From NCBI GenBank assembly GCA_009740415.1, contig WOYE01000013.1, positions 1 through 42,716 of the forward strand: 42,716 bases of DNA. The letters run 5' to 3'. The DNA is from Planococcaceae bacterium Storch 2/2-2. Its GTDB lineage: Bacteria > Bacillota > Bacilli > Bacillales_A > Planococcaceae. A model generated the notes under the pieces. It did no database searches. It had not been told where the DNA came from and saw nothing but the letters and a program-made list of their open reading frames with translations. The translations under genes were made by a program, and so were the position numbers. Shown in pieces: positions 1 through 9,725 of the stretch (within the stretch, counting starts at the first letter, position 1; each line of letters starts with the position of its first letter).

Positions 1-71
1 GTAGATAGGTCTGAGGTGTAAGTATGGCGACATACGCAGCTGACAGATACTAATCGATCGAGGACTTAACC
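1..71 (+). rRNA. 23S rRNA, 3' end (partial)
   Basis: The first ~71 bases match the conserved 3' tail of Bacillales 23S rRNA (GGTCTGAGGTGTAAGTATGG, then GATACTAATCGATCGAGGAC). The gene begins outside the window, and the exact 3' end is judged from the family sequence. A 65-base spacer without a tRNA separates it from the 5S gene, as in simple 16S-23S-5S operons. Confidence 0.93.
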
Positions 72-136
72 TATTATTATCGAACGTACACAATCAACCG
101 TTTGTTTTATTCAGTTTTGAGTGAATGCACTCAATC

Positions 137-253
137 GTCTGGTGACGATGGCAAAGAGGTCACACCCGTTCCCATACCGAACACGGAAGTTAAGCTCTTT
201 AGCGCCGATGGTAATTGGGGGTTTCCCCCTGTGAGAGTAGGACGTTGCCAGGC
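137..253 (+). rRNA. 5S rRNA
   Basis: A 117-base segment with the standard 5S core (AGGTCACACCCGTTCCCATA, CCGAACACGGAAGTTAAGCT, GGGGGTTTCCCCCTGTGAGA, GTAGGACG). The ends GTCTGG and CCAGGC pair to form helix I, which sets the boundaries to within a base or two. It is the last gene of the rRNA operon, followed directly by a strong terminator. Confidence 0.96.
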
Positions 254-261
254 ACATTAAG

Positions 262-300
262 AAGACGACTCTTCAATATGAAGAGTCGTCTTTTTGTTTT
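262..300 (+). terminator. rRNA operon intrinsic terminator
   Basis: A perfect 13-bp stem (262-274 with 280-292), 5-base loop, then a T-rich run. It ends the rRNA operon. Only about 30 bases lie between it and the tmk start, leaving little room for a separate tmk promoter. Confidence 0.93.
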
Positions 301-329
301 TTATTTTATTTTAAAAGGAGAGTGTACAT

Positions 330-1320
<991 letters not shown>

Positions 1321-1337
1321 AAATGAGGTGACGAGAA

Positions 1338-1778
1338 GTGAAAGTAAATAGTGATCAACACGTTCAACTTGAAAAGTTGAGAAATGATCCTTTGAAATCG
1401 CCAGGACAACGTGCGAATTTCGGCAAAATTGTCCAAAAGCATGAACAAAAATTACACGGTGAACAAGTGACGAGGTTGCTTGGGCACATTTCAGCAGCAG
1501 GAGAACGTTTAGCACGTTCGAGAAACTTACGTGATATGGCAAAATTTAAAATGCTCGTTCGCCGTTTAATGAAGGAAGCTGTAACAGAAGGTTTGCAATT
1601 GAAACAATCACATACATGGAATCAGTTCGGTGAAGGTCGCCGGTTGACCATCGTTGAAGAAATAGATGAACTCCTCGTTGAATTAGCTGACGATATTTTA
1701 GACGAAGAGCAATCATCCGTCGATCTTTTATCGAAGATTGGTGAAATTAAAGGGTTGCTCGTCAATTTGTACACGTAA
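1338..1778 (+). CDS. yaaR: YaaR family protein (DUF327)
   Basis: A 146-residue soluble, charged, mostly helical protein without signal peptide or membrane segment. Position between darA and holB and overall size and character identify it as YaaR/DUF327, a family without an established function. The start is GTG, preceded by GAGGTG (1325-1330). It is 17 bases from darA and 16 bases from holB, so it is probably cotranscribed with both. I see no catalytic motif and do not assign a role. Confidence 0.85.
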   Translation: MKVNSDQHVQLEKLRNDPLKSPGQRANFGKIVQKHEQKLHGEQVTRLLGHISAAGERLARSRNLRDMAKFKMLVRRLMKEAVTEGLQLKQSHTWNQFGEGRRLTIVEEIDELLVELADDILDEEQSSVDLLSKIGEIKGLLVNLYT

Positions 1779-1794
1779 TAGTAAGGGGTAAAAA

Positions 1795-2778
1795 ATGAAT
1801 TTGAAAGAAATGAACCAACCCATTGCAGTTGCTCAGTTAAAGAAAATGTATTTAAATGACCGAGTGAGTCACGCATACGTACTGGATGGCCCAAGAGGGT
1901 CAGGAAAAAAAGAACTCGCCCTATTTTTTGCACAGTTATTAAAGTGTGAAGACGTAGTTGAAGGTGAGCCATGTGGTGTTTGCTCATCATGTCGTCGAAT
2001 TGAAGAAGGCAACCATCCGAACGTATCGTACGTAGTACCCGATGGACAGTACATTAAAAAAGAACAAATTGAGCAATTGATGCATCAAATGACTCGAAAA
2101 GGGTATGAAGCGGGTCGGAAAATTTATATGATAGAGGAAGCGCATCGACTTCACCCTTCGGCAGCTAACGCACTGCTTAAGTTTTTAGAAGAGCCTGAAG
2201 GAAGTGTGACAGCATTGCTCTTAACCGATTCCTATCATTCGATGCTAGCGACGATTCAATCTCGTTGTCAACGTGTTATGCTCGCTCGTCCGGATCGTCG
2301 TTCTTACATGGAGCGACTGATGACGACGTATGAATTAACAGAATCGCTAGCGAGCACTGTCTCACAATTGACATTCGATGAAGAAGAGGCTGTGGAATTG
2401 TCACAAGACGCTTCGTTTTTATTGAAACGACATTTGGCTTGGCAGTTTGTGACGAAGTTTGAACAAGCAGCTGAAGAAGCTGTTCTATTTTTGCAACAAG
2501 AATGGGCGAATGAAGTGAAGTCGAAAGAAGATCTTGCGACCGTCTTAAGTTTAATTTTATACATTTATCGTGATATGGTAACAGTGAAGGTCGGTAACGA
2601 CACGATCTTAACGTATCCTGATGAAAAAAAGTCATTGGAAAAATACGCATTTCGTTTAACTTATGAGCAATTGTCAGTTCGACTCGATGCAATTTTAGAA
2701 GCGAGAAGAAAAGTAGAAAGTAATATGAACCGGACATTGCTCATGGAACAATTAGTGTTTAACATGCAGGAAGGATGA
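1795..2778 (+). CDS. holB: DNA polymerase III subunit delta'
   Basis: Part of the clamp-loader complex that opens the DnaN sliding clamp and places it on primed DNA. The 327-residue protein has an AAA+ fold: P-loop region GPRGSGKK (32-39), a four-cysteine zinc module (Cys51, 60, 63, 66) and an acidic IEEAH Walker-B-like motif near residue 117, followed by the conserved NALLKFLEEP segment. The length matches B. subtilis HolB. Its stop overlaps the ricT start by four bases (ATGA), so translation of the two is likely coupled. Confidence 0.95.
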   Translation: MNLKEMNQPIAVAQLKKMYLNDRVSHAYVLDGPRGSGKKELALFFAQLLKCEDVVEGEPCGVCSSCRRIEEGNHPNVSYVVPDGQYIKKEQIEQLMHQMTRKGYEAGRKIYMIEEAHRLHPSAANALLKFLEEPEGSVTALLLTDSYHSMLATIQSRCQRVMLARPDRRSYMERLMTTYELTESLASTVSQLTFDEEEAVELSQDASFLLKRHLAWQFVTKFEQAAEEAVLFLQQEWANEVKSKEDLATVLSLILYIYRDMVTVKVGNDTILTYPDEKKSLEKYAFRLTYEQLSVRLDAILEARRKVESNMNRTLLMEQLVFNMQEG

Positions 2779-3581
2779 AGAGTTTGTATAAAGTAGTAGG
2801 TGTGCGCTTCAAGAAAGCGGGCAAAGTATATTATTTCGATCCTGCAGGAGTAGAAGGACAATGTGATGATGCTGTCATCGTAGAGACGGCACGAGGTATT
2901 GAATTTGGAACCGTTGTAACTGCTGTACGGACGGTAAATGAAAAAGACGTCGTACTTCCATTGAAGAAAATTATAAGAAAAGCGACCCCAGAAGATTTAA
3001 TACAAGTTGAAAAAAATGAGAAAGATGCGAAAGAAGCGATCGTAATCGGTGAAGAAAAAATTGTTCAACATCAACTCGATATGAAGCTCATCGACGTTGA
3101 ATATACGTTCGATCGCAACAAGTTGATCTTTTATTTTACAGCTGAGGGACGTGTCGATTTTAGAGGACTCGTTAAAGATTTAGCTTCTGTTTTTCGTACG
3201 AGAATCGAGCTACGGCAAATTGGCGTTCGCGATGAAGCGAAAATGCTTGGTGGTATCGGACCTTGTGGGCGTTTACTTTGTTGCTCTACATTTTTAGGGG
3301 ATTTTGATCCCGTTTCTATTAAAATGGCAAAGGATCAAAATTTGTCATTAAATCCATCTAAAATTTCTGGCTTATGTGGTCGTCTCATGTGTTGTCTACG
3401 TTATGAAAGTGATGCTTATGAAGAAGCGAAACGAGAAATGCCAGATATCGGACAAAAAGTAAATACACCAGAAGGTGAAGGAAAAGTAGTCGGTCTCAAT
3501 TTGTTAGAACGTGTATTAGAAGTGCGTCTCTTTCAAAAAGATCGAACGTTACAGTATACGTGGGAAGAACTACAATCGTAA
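2775..3581 (+). CDS. ricT: PSP1-domain protein RicT (YaaT)
   Basis: In B. subtilis RicT works with RicA and RicF in an Fe-S-containing complex that promotes mRNA maturation by RNase Y and affects competence, biofilm and sporulation. This 268-residue protein keeps the family pattern: six cysteines in two groups (Cys164, 169, 170 in GPCGRLLCC and Cys201, 206, 207 in LCGRLMCC) expected to hold a cluster. The start overlaps the holB stop (ATGA). That it persists while dedicated sporulation genes of the segment are missing fits a general RNA-processing role. Confidence 0.94.
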   Translation: MKSLYKVVGVRFKKAGKVYYFDPAGVEGQCDDAVIVETARGIEFGTVVTAVRTVNEKDVVLPLKKIIRKATPEDLIQVEKNEKDAKEAIVIGEEKIVQHQLDMKLIDVEYTFDRNKLIFYFTAEGRVDFRGLVKDLASVFRTRIELRQIGVRDEAKMLGGIGPCGRLLCCSTFLGDFDPVSIKMAKDQNLSLNPSKISGLCGRLMCCLRYESDAYEEAKREMPDIGQKVNTPEGEGKVVGLNLLERVLEVRLFQKDRTLQYTWEELQS

Positions 3582-3620
3582 CGAAATATCGCCAATTGAT
3601 GAAATAATGAGGTGGCATCG

Positions 3621-3992
3621 TTGAAAGAGAAGAATTTTCTAGATCGCGTCATGGATTTTGAACAACAATTAGATGATATGCAAGAACAATTTAGTGAATT
3701 GATCGTATTTGTCGCTAAAATGACAGAGGATAACCATTCCCTTCGATTGGAAAATGAACATTTAAGAACACGGCTTGTCGAGTTGACGGAAAAGATGGAA
3801 GCGGCTCAACACAATGAGGAACAACTAGTCGAACCTTCATTTGAAGAAGATGCAGATATCGGCGAAGGCGTCGACAATTTAACTCGTATTTATGAAGAAG
3901 GTTTCCACGTTTGTAACGTTCATTACGGAAGCAGTCGTCAAGGTGAGGATTGTCTCTTTTGCTTATCTTTTTTAAATAAACAAAATGAGTAA
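3621..3992 (+). CDS. yabA: Replication initiation control protein YabA
   Basis: YabA bridges DnaA and the DnaN clamp and limits over-initiation of replication. With the TTG at 3621 the protein has 123 residues: an N-terminal leucine-zipper-like helix (about 7-62), an acidic linker, and a C-terminal zinc domain with His96, Cys98, His101, Cys111 and Cys114. I prefer TTG 3621 over an in-frame GTG at 3612 because GAGGTGG (3609-3615) is the ribosome site in front of it and the GTG lies inside that site. It follows ricT by 39 bases and is closed by a terminator. Confidence 0.93.
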   Translation: MKEKNFLDRVMDFEQQLDDMQEQFSELIVFVAKMTEDNHSLRLENEHLRTRLVELTEKMEAAQHNEEQLVEPSFEEDADIGEGVDNLTRIYEEGFHVCNVHYGSSRQGEDCLFCLSFLNKQNE

Positions 3993-3994
3993 TT

Positions 3995-4028
3995 ACGCTC
4001 GCTCGTCAGTCGATGAGCGAGTATTTTT
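3995..4028 (+). terminator. Terminator after yabA
   Basis: A 10-bp stem (3998-4007 with 4012-4021, one G-U pair), 4-base loop, then TATTTTT. It separates the tmk-yabA group from the trmN6 group. Confidence 0.8.
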
Positions 4029-4055
4029 CTGAACTTTTTCAAGGGAGCTGATCAT

Positions 4056-4805
4056 ATGGACAAGTGGCTGAAAGACGATGAACGTTTGGATTATTTATTA
4101 GCTGAGCAACTTCGCATTATTCAAAGCCCATCTGTTTTTTCATTTTCTTTAGATGCTGTCGTATTGGCACGATTTGCAACGATTCCTAAGCGTGAAACTG
4201 GAAGAATCGTTGACCTTTGCACAGGAAATGGGGCAATCCCTCTTTTTTTAAGCGCTCGTACGAAAGCGGATATTATCGGTGTTGAATTGCAACCAAAGCT
4301 TGCGGATATGGCAAAACGAAGTGTCGCATACAATCAATTGACCGAGCAAATTGACATACAAGAAGGGAATGTAATCGGTGCGGCTGAACGACTAGGATAT
4401 GACCGTTATGACGCAGTTACGTGCAACCCTCCTTATTTTCAGAAACATGAGCGCAGTATTCGAAATCCGAATGAACATTTGGCGATCGCTCGTCATGAAA
4501 TTGAGCTGACGTTGGAGCAGGCAATTGAATCGGCAAGCGCTCTTTTAAAACAAGGAGGACGTGCAGCATTCGTGCATCGCCCTGAACGGTTAACGGACTT
4601 ATTAACTTTATTGCGGACGCATCGTTTAGAGCCGAAGCGTCTACAATTTGTTTATCCGAAGGAAGGAGCCGAGGCGAATGCCGTGTTAGTCGATGCTAAA
4701 AAAGATGGGAAGCCAGGAGTCATCGTTGAACGTCCGATTTATACGTTCGATTCGGAAGGAAATTATACACCAGACGTAAGAAAGTTGTTGTACGGCGATG
4801 AATAA
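4056..4805 (+). CDS. trmN6: tRNA1(Val) A37 N6-methyltransferase family protein
   Basis: A SAM-dependent methyltransferase of the YabB/TrmN6 (YfiC-like) family, predicted to methylate adenine 37 of a tRNA. The 249-residue protein shows the SAM-binding motif DLCTGNGA (53-60) and the N6-adenine motif NPPYF near residue 124. The ATG has AAGGGAG (4041-4047) in front. The end overlaps yazA by eight bases, and yazA overlaps rsmI, giving a tight three-gene RNA-modification cluster. Which tRNA it modifies here cannot be read from sequence. Confidence 0.9.
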   Translation: MDKWLKDDERLDYLLAEQLRIIQSPSVFSFSLDAVVLARFATIPKRETGRIVDLCTGNGAIPLFLSARTKADIIGVELQPKLADMAKRSVAYNQLTEQIDIQEGNVIGAAERLGYDRYDAVTCNPPYFQKHERSIRNPNEHLAIARHEIELTLEQAIESASALLKQGGRAAFVHRPERLTDLLTLLRTHRLEPKRLQFVYPKEGAEANAVLVDAKKDGKPGVIVERPIYTFDSEGNYTPDVRKLLYGDE

Positions 4806-5073
4806 ACATACATTTTATGTATTACAATGCTCAGACGGCTCATTTTATGCAGGCTATACGAATGATTTAGAAAAGCGGATCGCGACCCACAATCGAGGAA
4901 AAGGAGCAAAGTATACGAGGGCTCGTTTACCAGTTACATGTATTTATGAAGAACGTTTTGAAACGAAACGTGAAGCGATGCAGAAAGAATATGCTTTTAA
5001 ACAATTGACCCGTTTACAAAAAGAACGGTATATGAAAGAAGGAAACAATCGTGAAATCACAAAAAAGTTATGA
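4798..5073 (+). CDS. yazA: GIY-YIG domain protein YazA
   Basis: A 91-residue single-domain GIY-YIG protein of the UPF0213 group; the biological substrate of this group is unknown. The fold's first strand reads FYVLQC (in place of GIY) and the second FYAGYTND (in place of YIG), followed by the basic helix LEKRIATHNRGKGAKYTR. It overlaps trmN6 by eight bases and rsmI by 23, indicating translational coupling, as in B. subtilis. Confidence 0.92.
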   Translation: MNKHTFYVLQCSDGSFYAGYTNDLEKRIATHNRGKGAKYTRARLPVTCIYEERFETKREAMQKEYAFKQLTRLQKERYMKEGNNREITKKL

Positions 5074-5932
5074 ACAGCAAGACGGAAAATTGTATATCGT
5101 TCCCACGCCGATTGGCAACTTAGAAGACATGACGTTTCGAGCGATTCGTATTTTACAAGAAGTCGATGTAATTGCAGCCGAAGATACGAGAAATACGAAA
5201 AAGCTCTGCCATCACTTCGATATTCATACGCCTCTTATGAGCACACACGAGCATAATGAAATGGCGAGTCGAGAAGGGATTATCCAACGGTTAGAAAAAG
5301 GAGAAAGTGTCGCAATCGTGAGTGACGCCGGTATGCCGTGCATTTCAGATCCAGGGGTACACGTAGTCGAGCGTGCGATTGAGGAAGGGTACGCTGTCGT
5401 CCCGTTACCAGGAGCGAATGCAGCGGTGACTGCACTCGTCGCATCAGGTATTTCACCGCAACCGTTCACTTTTTACGGATTTTTACCGAGAAAGAAAAAA
5501 GAGCGATTGGCGGTCTTAGAAAATTATGCGACCCACCGTGAAACGTTAATTTTCTATGAGTCGCCTCATCGTTTAAAAGAAATGTTACGAGCAATTGAAG
5601 AAACGTTCGGTAGCGAACGTTCGATCGTTTTAGCACGTGAAGTAACGAAAAAATTTGAAGAGTTTTTGAGAGGAACGGTACGAGCAGCTGTCACGTGGGC
5701 AGAAGAGTCTGTCATTCGGGGCGAGTTTTGTGTCATCGTCTCTCCATTTACAGGCGAAGTCGAACGAGAAGAAGAATCGACGTGGTGGGAAACGTTATCT
5801 CTCGTAGAACACGTTGACTATTATATAGAAGAAACTCAAATTCGTACGAAAGAAGCTGTACAAAAAGTGGCGGATGATCGGAATTTAAAAAAGCGTGACG
5901 TATACAACGCTTATCATGCAGATGAACGCTAA
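5051..5932 (+). CDS. rsmI: 16S rRNA (cytidine1402-2'-O)-methyltransferase
   Basis: Adds the 2'-O-methyl group to C1402 of 16S rRNA in the decoding centre, using SAM. The 293-residue protein is a tetrapyrrole-methylase-fold enzyme with the family motifs VPTPIGNLEDMTFRA (near residue 17), AAEDTRNT, SDAGMPCISDPG and LPGANAAVTALVASG. The start is GTG inside the end of yazA. It ends shortly before a bidirectional terminator shared with the convergent abrB. Confidence 0.95.
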   Translation: MKSQKSYEQQDGKLYIVPTPIGNLEDMTFRAIRILQEVDVIAAEDTRNTKKLCHHFDIHTPLMSTHEHNEMASREGIIQRLEKGESVAIVSDAGMPCISDPGVHVVERAIEEGYAVVPLPGANAAVTALVASGISPQPFTFYGFLPRKKKERLAVLENYATHRETLIFYESPHRLKEMLRAIEETFGSERSIVLAREVTKKFEEFLRGTVRAAVTWAEESVIRGEFCVIVSPFTGEVEREEESTWWETLSLVEHVDYYIEETQIRTKEAVQKVADDRNLKKRDVYNAYHADER

Positions 5933-5940
5933 CAATAAAA

Positions 5941-5976
5941 AAAGATCCTATGTAGTCAGCATAGGATCTTTTTTCA
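5941..5976. terminator. Bidirectional terminator between rsmI and abrB
   Basis: A perfect 12-bp stem (5941-5952 with 5960-5971) and 7-base loop, with A-rich sequence on the left and T-rich on the right, so it can stop both the rightward rsmI transcript and the leftward abrB transcript. Confidence 0.9.
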
Positions 5977-5985
5977 TCTTATGAA

Positions 5986-6261
5986 TCAATCGAGTTTTTT
6001 CTCGATTTCTTGAATCAATTGTTTTGCACCTTCACGGCTTAACACTAAATCGCCACCGATAAATGTCATATTATCATCTGAAACATCGCCTGTTACCGAA
6101 CACGTCATATTCGGCATATATTTTTTCAAGATGATTTTGTCATTATCGACGTAAATTTCTAACGCGTCTTTTTGACCGATTCCTAGTGTGCGTCGAAGTT
6201 CAATCGGAATGACGACCCGACCGAGTTCATCGACCTTTCTTACGATACCTGTTGATTTCAT
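5986..6261 (-). CDS. abrB: Transition-state regulator AbrB
   Basis: A 91-residue AbrB-type DNA-binding protein. The N-terminal swapped-hairpin barrel is clear (MKSTGIVRKVDELGRVVIPI, then LRRTLGIGQKDALEIYVDND) and there is a C-terminal oligomerisation part. In B. subtilis AbrB represses many post-exponential genes and is itself shut off by Spo0A. It has a strong site, AGGGGGAA, before the ATG. It is the only protein gene on the minus strand. The paralogue SpoVT, expected after mfd, is absent, so this is the only AbrB-type protein in the segment. Length is slightly below the B. subtilis protein. Confidence 0.94.
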   Translation of the reverse strand: MKSTGIVRKVDELGRVVIPIELRRTLGIGQKDALEIYVDNDKIILKKYMPNMTCSVTGDVSDDNMTFIGGDLVLSREGAKQLIQEIEKKLD

Positions 6262-6286
6262 GACAAGAATTCCCCCTACATGTTAA

Positions 6287-6315
6287 ATTCTAGCACTGAG
6301 CTAGTATCTTGTCGT
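6287..6315 (-). promoter_or_regulatory. abrB promoter
   Basis: On the minus strand: ACGACA (6310-6315), 17-base spacer, TAGAAT (6287-6292) with an extended TGC just upstream. A palindrome CTAGC-N5-GCTAG (6290-6304) overlaps the -10 box and spacer and could be an operator. I do not see a good Spo0A box (TGTCGAA) downstream of it. Confidence 0.55.
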
Positions 6316-6470
6316 GTCTTATGCATATGAACGTGAAAAAGCACGTACTCAAACGAAAAATCTATGAGTCACGGGCTTTCCAAGAGCATATGAGAAGATA
6401 CTTCATTATAATAACCGTAAAGACGATGAAAGTAAAAGAATTTAATGTAAATGTGAATAGATTCATGAAA

Positions 6471-6500
6471 AATAGAGAAAAATGCTCAAGTTCTCTATTT
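6471..6500. repeat. Perfect 10-bp inverted repeat upstream of metS
   Basis: AAATAGAGAA (6471-6480), 10-base loop, TTCTCTATTT (6491-6500). It is not followed by a T-run rightward. It may be a leftward terminator-like element, an operator or part of an untranslated leader. Confidence 0.6.
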
Positions 6501-6543
6501 GCATGCATTTGTGTTGCTCGATTCGTCGAAAGTGTACTGAAAA

Positions 6544-6552
6544 TGGTATACT
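6544..6552 (+). promoter_or_regulatory. metS extended -10 promoter
   Basis: TG-G-TATACT at 6544-6552 lies 33 bases before the metS GTG. No good -35 box is present at 16-18 bases, typical of extended -10 promoters. Confidence 0.5.
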
Positions 6553-6582
6553 GCTAATGGAATAGAAGAAATGGAGGAATGA

Positions 6583-8541
<1,959 letters not shown>

Positions 8542-8852
8542 AATGAAAAAATGAGTGAAAAAAGAGATTCATTTCTCTTTTTCACTCATTTTTCTTTTGC
8601 AATGTAACAAACATGTTACAAAGGACGGAGGATTGAATGTAAAACATGTTTTTTAGATTTTTAATTGAAAGCTTGTCATATCAATCATTCGAGCTTTTTT
8701 AAAAAAGAAGATGTTAAGTTTTTGGATGAAAAGATGTGAGAAATCGTACGAAAAAAGCTGTTTTTTCAGATCTTGTAATATGTTTGTAATAAACTTGTGA
8801 TGAAAGAAATAATTCACGAGACTAGAATGTATACTACTGTGAGGGAAGATAA
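8542..8852. other. metS-tatD intergenic region
   Basis: A 311-base AT-rich gap. Besides the metS terminator it has a TGTAACA-N4-TGTTACA element (8603-8620), a GGAGG that leads only to an ATG followed at once by a stop (8637-8642), an 8-bp hairpin plus T-run (8669-8676 with 8689-8696), three TTGTAAT-like repeats spaced exactly 11 bp (8773, 8784, 8795), and TATACT at 8830-8835 as a likely -10 box for tatD without a clear -35. No protein gene is supported. Confidence 0.5.
8546..8597 (+). terminator. Terminator after metS
   Basis: A long inverted repeat (AAAAATGAGTGAAAAA with TTTTTCACTCATTTTT) starting five bases past the metS stop, with T-rich sequence after it. The symmetry suggests it could also act leftward. 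Confidence 0.85.
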
Positions 8853-9623
8853 ATGCTAATAGATACTCATGTACACTTAAACGCAGATCAATACGAAGAA
8901 GACGTCGAAGAAGTTATTCAACGGGCATTAGATAAAAATGTTAAGAAAATGATTGTTGTCGGGTTTGATACGAAGACGATTGAACGAGCGATGGAGCTTG
9001 TTGAACAATATCCTTTTCTTTATGCAGTGATCGGTTGGCATCCTGTCGATGCGATCGATTGTACGAAAGAAGATTTACAATGGATTGAATCACTCGCAGC
9101 ACATCCGAAAGTAGTCGGAATCGGTGAAACAGGTTTAGACTACCATTGGGATAAGTCGCCGAAAGAAGTTCAACAACGTCTTTTCAGAGAGCAAATTCAA
9201 CTCGCGAAGCGAGTAGAGCTTCCGATTATTATTCATAATCGTGACGCAACGGCTGATGTTGTGAAAATTTTGGAAGAAGAAGAAGCGCACGTAACAGGCG
9301 GTATTATGCACTGTTTCAGCGGAAGTGTTGAAACGGCAAAGCAATGTATCGATATGAATTTTTTGATTTCCTTGGGCGGACCTGTTACATTTAAAAACGC
9401 TAAAATGCCGAAGAAGGTCGCAACTGAAATTGACTTGGATTATTTGCTCGTCGAAACAGATGCACCTTATTTGACCCCTCACCCGTTCAGAGGGAAGCGT
9501 AATGAACCACATTACGTTACGCTCGTCGCAGAACAAATTGCTGAATTGAAAAATATACCATACGACGAAGTAGCGAAACGCACGACAGAGAACGCTTTGA
9601 AGCTTTTCAAAATCGATGCATAA
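8853..9623 (+). CDS. tatD: TatD family metal-dependent hydrolase / DNase
   Basis: A TIM-barrel amidohydrolase-superfamily enzyme of the TatD/YcfH group (YabD), with metal-dependent DNase activity reported for family members. The 256-residue protein has the N-terminal DTHVHLN metal motif (His6, His8), GETGLDYHWD, IIHNRDA, GIMHCFSGS and a VETDAPYLTPHPFRGKRNEP end motif; all are expected ligands or family signatures. The ATG follows GAGGG (8841-8845). Between metS and yabE it occupies its usual Bacillales position. Confidence 0.95.
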   Translation: MLIDTHVHLNADQYEEDVEEVIQRALDKNVKKMIVVGFDTKTIERAMELVEQYPFLYAVIGWHPVDAIDCTKEDLQWIESLAAHPKVVGIGETGLDYHWDKSPKEVQQRLFREQIQLAKRVELPIIIHNRDATADVVKILEEEEAHVTGGIMHCFSGSVETAKQCIDMNFLISLGGPVTFKNAKMPKKVATEIDLDYLLVETDAPYLTPHPFRGKRNEPHYVTLVAEQIAELKNIPYDEVAKRTTENALKLFKIDA

Positions 9624-9666
9624 TGTGGACGGCGAGTCATTTCATTTGAAAAAATGAAAATGAAAG

Positions 9667-9695
9667 TTGACAATAATTCTCATTGTCGATATACT
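9667..9695 (+). promoter_or_regulatory. yabE promoter
   Basis: TTGACA (9667-9672), exactly 17 bases, TATACT (9690-9695): a near-consensus SigA promoter 31 bases before the yabE ATG. A Fur-box-like palindrome overlaps the -35 box and spacer. Confidence 0.8.
9669..9687. promoter_or_regulatory. Fur-box-like operator in the yabE promoter
   Basis: The 19-mer GACAATAATTCTCATTGTC has 6-bp perfect outer arms and matches the classic Fur box GATAATGATAATCATTATC at 14 of 19 positions by eye; in 7-1-7 form TGACAAT-A-ATTCTCA it differs from TGATAAT-N-ATTATCA at two positions. Its place between -35 and -10 would give repression. Confidence 0.45.
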
Positions 9696-9725
9696 CAGCC
9701 GATAAATGAAGGAGGAATTTAATTC

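Noticed and set aside
6309-6557. 82-codon open frame between abrB and metS
   Set aside because: No ribosome site, overlaps the metS promoter region and resembles no family; composition looks like non-coding sequence.
8646-8702. 18-codon frame MFFRFLIESLSYQSFELF
   Set aside because: Nearest ribosome site is 14 bases away and the frame overlaps a terminator-like hairpin.
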